NCBI GenBank assembly: GCA_002683515.1
Contig: NYTN01000035.1
Location: forward strand, 1 to 11,399
Reading direction: 5' to 3'
Source: Rhodobiaceae bacterium
GTDB taxonomy: Bacteria > Pseudomonadota > Alphaproteobacteria > RS24
DNA length: 11,399 bases
Shown here: one piece after another, positions 6,752-11,399 of the stretch
Position numbering within the stretch: the stretch's first letter is position 1
Layout of the letters: each line of letters opens with the position of its first letter
Translations under genes and position numbers: made by a program
The notes under the pieces: generated by a model
What the model was told of the DNA's origin: nothing
Databases searched by the model: none
What the model saw: only the letters and a program-made list of their open reading frames with translations

Positions 6752-6754
<3 letters not shown>
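6740..6754 (+). promoter_or_regulatory. Ribosome site fixing a TTG start for the SCO gene
   Basis: GGAG at 6740-6743 is followed after 8 bases by TTG at 6752. No ATG or GTG in this frame is available between the ribosome site and the membrane anchor, so this spacing decides the start. A TTG start usually lowers initiation. Confidence 0.7.
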
Positions 6755-9819
<3,065 letters not shown>

Positions 9820-9822
9820 TTA

Positions 9823-11019
9823 TCAGGCGTTCTTGATGAGCTGCCCGTCAAAAGTTAAGTGTGTTCCAGTAAACGCAATCTGCTGAAAAACCGCTGGATC
9901 AGTTCCGGTAATCCAGGCCTGTGCGCCAAGATTCTCGATTACCTCAATCAGTGCGGCCCGGCGTGTACCATCTAGATGTGCGGCAACTTCATCCAGCAGT
10001 AAAAGTGGTGCGCGCCCGGTCTCACCTGACATAACGCGTGCTTGCGCCAGAACTAGCCCGACAAGCAGAGCTTTTTGTTCACCCGTCGAGCAATCAGATG
10101 CGGGCATATCTTTACCCTTATGACGGACGATTAAATCGCTGCGATGCGGCCCTTCAAGTGTTCGCCCAACAGAGGCATCAAGCCCCCGCGCCTTCTTCAA
10201 ATGCAAACGGAAAGCATCTTCAACATCCAGCGCCGAGTCTTGCCGTAAAGCGGCTTCGATCCAGCCTTCAAGTGCAATTTCAGCTTCGGGGAAAGCATCA
10301 TGGCTATGCTGTAACCCTGACGCCAATGCATCCAGAGCGGTTAGGCGGGCATCAGCAATCGCAACACCCGATACCGCCATATTGCCTTCCAAACTCTCAA
10401 GCCAACTATCGGAAGACGGATCTTCTTGTAAAAGGCGATTACGCTCACGCATGGCGCGCTCATAATCCTGAGACATTTTTGCATGTTGCGGCGACAGACC
10501 CAACGCAAAGCGGTCGAAGAACTTGCGCCGACCAGATGCGCCATCAACAAATAACCTATCCATGGCCGGCGTGAGCCACAATTGAGGCAACATCACAGTA
10601 AGACGGTCGAACCCTTTGACATTTTGTCCGTCGATGCGGAGCCGGCGAGTATCGGCATTAGGGTCAATTCCTACCCCAATTTGGATATCTTCTTCTTGTG
10701 TGCGCACCAGCGCCGACACAGACCATGCATTCGCACCATCCCGCCGCGCCAACTCGGTTAGTTTTGCAGTTCGCAAACCCCGCCCTGGGCCGAGCATAGA
10801 AATTGCTTCAAGAATGTTGGTCTTGCCGACACCATTATCGCCTGACAGAACAACAATTCCCTTGCCAGTAACAATATGAGCTTTCGCATGCGACCTGAAG
10901 TCAGTCAGTTTCAGTTCGGCAATAGACGGAGAAAATATTTTGTAATTTGCAGTATTTTCCACGCTTCCTTTAGCGCTTTTTATCGCGCCGTCAGGTAAGT
11001 CATGGTTGGTTTGAAGCAT
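9823..11019 (-). CDS. recF: RecF recombination mediator
   Basis: RecF is an SMC-like ATPase that, with RecO and RecR, loads RecA at single-stranded gaps. From the ATG at 11019 the protein has 398 residues. The conserved start is SIAELKLTDFRSH. Walker A is GDNGVGKTN (about 60-68), the signature motif is STGEQKALLVGLVLAQA, and Walker B is LLLLDEVAAHLD. TLEGPHRSDL is also diagnostic. About 34 residues precede the conserved core, more than in E. coli RecF (357 residues in all). The first start in frame is TTG at 11028, overlapping the dnaN TGA (TTGA). ATG at 11019 has GAGG close by (3 bases, short). GTG at 10962, preceded by AAGGA, would give a more usual N-terminus, so the start is uncertain. 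The gene lies between dnaN and gyrB and is probably co-transcribed with both. Confidence 0.93.
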   Translation of the reverse strand: MLQTNHDLPDGAIKSAKGSVENTANYKIFSPSIAELKLTDFRSHAKAHIVTGKGIVVLSGDNGVGKTNILEAISMLGPGRGLRTAKLTELARRDGANAWSVSALVRTQEEDIQIGVGIDPNADTRRLRIDGQNVKGFDRLTVMLPQLWLTPAMDRLFVDGASGRRKFFDRFALGLSPQHAKMSQDYERAMRERNRLLQEDPSSDSWLESLEGNMAVSGVAIADARLTALDALASGLQHSHDAFPEAEIALEGWIEAALRQDSALDVEDAFRLHLKKARGLDASVGRTLEGPHRSDLIVRHKGKDMPASDCSTGEQKALLVGLVLAQARVMSGETGRAPLLLLDEVAAHLDGTRRAALIEVIENLGAQAWITGTDPAVFQQIAFTGTHLTFDGQLIKNA

Positions 11020-11024
11020 GCGCC

Positions 11025-11399
11025 TCAAACCCGCATTGGCATGAGAACATAAAGCGCGTCGGCATCCTGCTCATCGCGAATAAGAGTTGGTGAACCGGAG
11101 TCCGCTAATTCAAAGATCGCCATATCACCATCCAACTGACCAGTAATATCTAGCAGATATCGGGCATTAAAACCGATATCGAGGGAGTCGGCACTATAAC
11201 CAACACCCAATTCATCAGTAGCACTCCCACTTTCAGGGTTTGAAACTGTGAAGGTTAACGAGTCATTCGCTAGGCTAAGCTTAACAGCGCGTGAGCGTTC
11301 ATTAGAAACGGCAGATACTCTGTCCACGCATTGCACGAAAGCTTTTGCATCCACTGAAAGTCGTTTGTCATTATTAGACGGAATAACACGATTATAATC
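11025..11399 (-). CDS. dnaN: DNA polymerase III beta clamp, C-terminal part (5' end outside window)
   Basis: The last 124 residues of the sliding clamp are present. The frame is open to the window edge and reads DYNRVIP, then VDRVSAVSNERSRAVKL, GFNARYLLDI, SGSPTLIRDE and the C-terminal ALYVLMPMRV, which is close to universal in beta clamps. The segment covers most of domain III, including part of the hydrophobic pocket that binds polymerase and repair proteins. A GTG at 11354 is internal and not the start, since conserved DnaN sequence lies before it. The TGA stop overlaps the TTG codon opening the recF frame, so dnaN, recF and gyrB form a tight block like those found near many bacterial origins. 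The origin itself is not in the window. Confidence 0.97.
   Translation of the reverse strand, partial: DYNRVIPSNNDKRLSVDAKAFVQCVDRVSAVSNERSRAVKLSLANDSLTFTVSNPESGSATDELGVGYSADSLDIGFNARYLLDITGQLDGDMAIFELADSGSPTLIRDEQDADALYVLMPMRV

Noticed and set aside
11025..11354. DnaN starting at the GTG at 11354
   Set aside because: Conserved clamp sequence (DYNRVIP) continues upstream of it to the window edge, so the gene is truncated by the window and not short.

Overview
The window looks like the chromosome of an alphaproteobacterium. The evidence is a dnaN-recF-gyrB block, a RegB/RegA-type (ActS/ActR, PrrB/PrrA) redox two-component system with a SCO1/SenC gene beside it, and protein signatures typical of that class. 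By eye the DNA is slightly AT-rich. I cannot name a genus with confidence.

Layout. Positions 1-437 (+) hold the C-terminal end of a TonB-dependent outer-membrane receptor. It is followed by a structured spacer (466-555) that looks like its terminator. A saccharopine-dehydrogenase-like NAD(P)-binding reductase lies at 550-1713 (-). Positions 1860-2545 (+) contain the decayed remains of a SAM-dependent methyltransferase of the leucine carboxyl methyltransferase (PPM1/LCM) type. Its reading can be followed across at least four disabling lesions. A small GIY-YIG domain protein (2578-2892, -) is divergent from a stand-alone biotin synthase gene, bioB (2980-4008, +).

Positions 4030-6659 (-) encode, in transcription order, a secreted ankyrin-repeat protein, a RegB-type membrane sensor kinase that keeps the quinone-site and redox-cysteine signatures, and a RegA-type response regulator. 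The ankyrin stop and the kinase start abut (TAA-ATG). The regulator also has its own likely promoter. A SCO1/SenC copper-handling protein (6752-7369, +, TTG start) is transcribed away from this cluster. This suggests a redox/respiration module joining cytochrome oxidase maturation to redox sensing. The ankyrin protein is the unexpected partner.

Positions 7366-11399 (-) are the replication block dnaN (3' part only), recF and gyrB, tightly packed and probably co-transcribed. The gyrB and SCO stop codons share a CTAG tetramer.

Most of the window is core housekeeping DNA. The less ordinary parts are the methyltransferase pseudogene, the signal-peptide ankyrin protein coupled to regB, the palindrome over the predicted regA -35 box, and the long imperfect inverted repeat behind the receptor gene. 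I see no CRISPR array, tRNA, rRNA, insertion sequence or phage gene.
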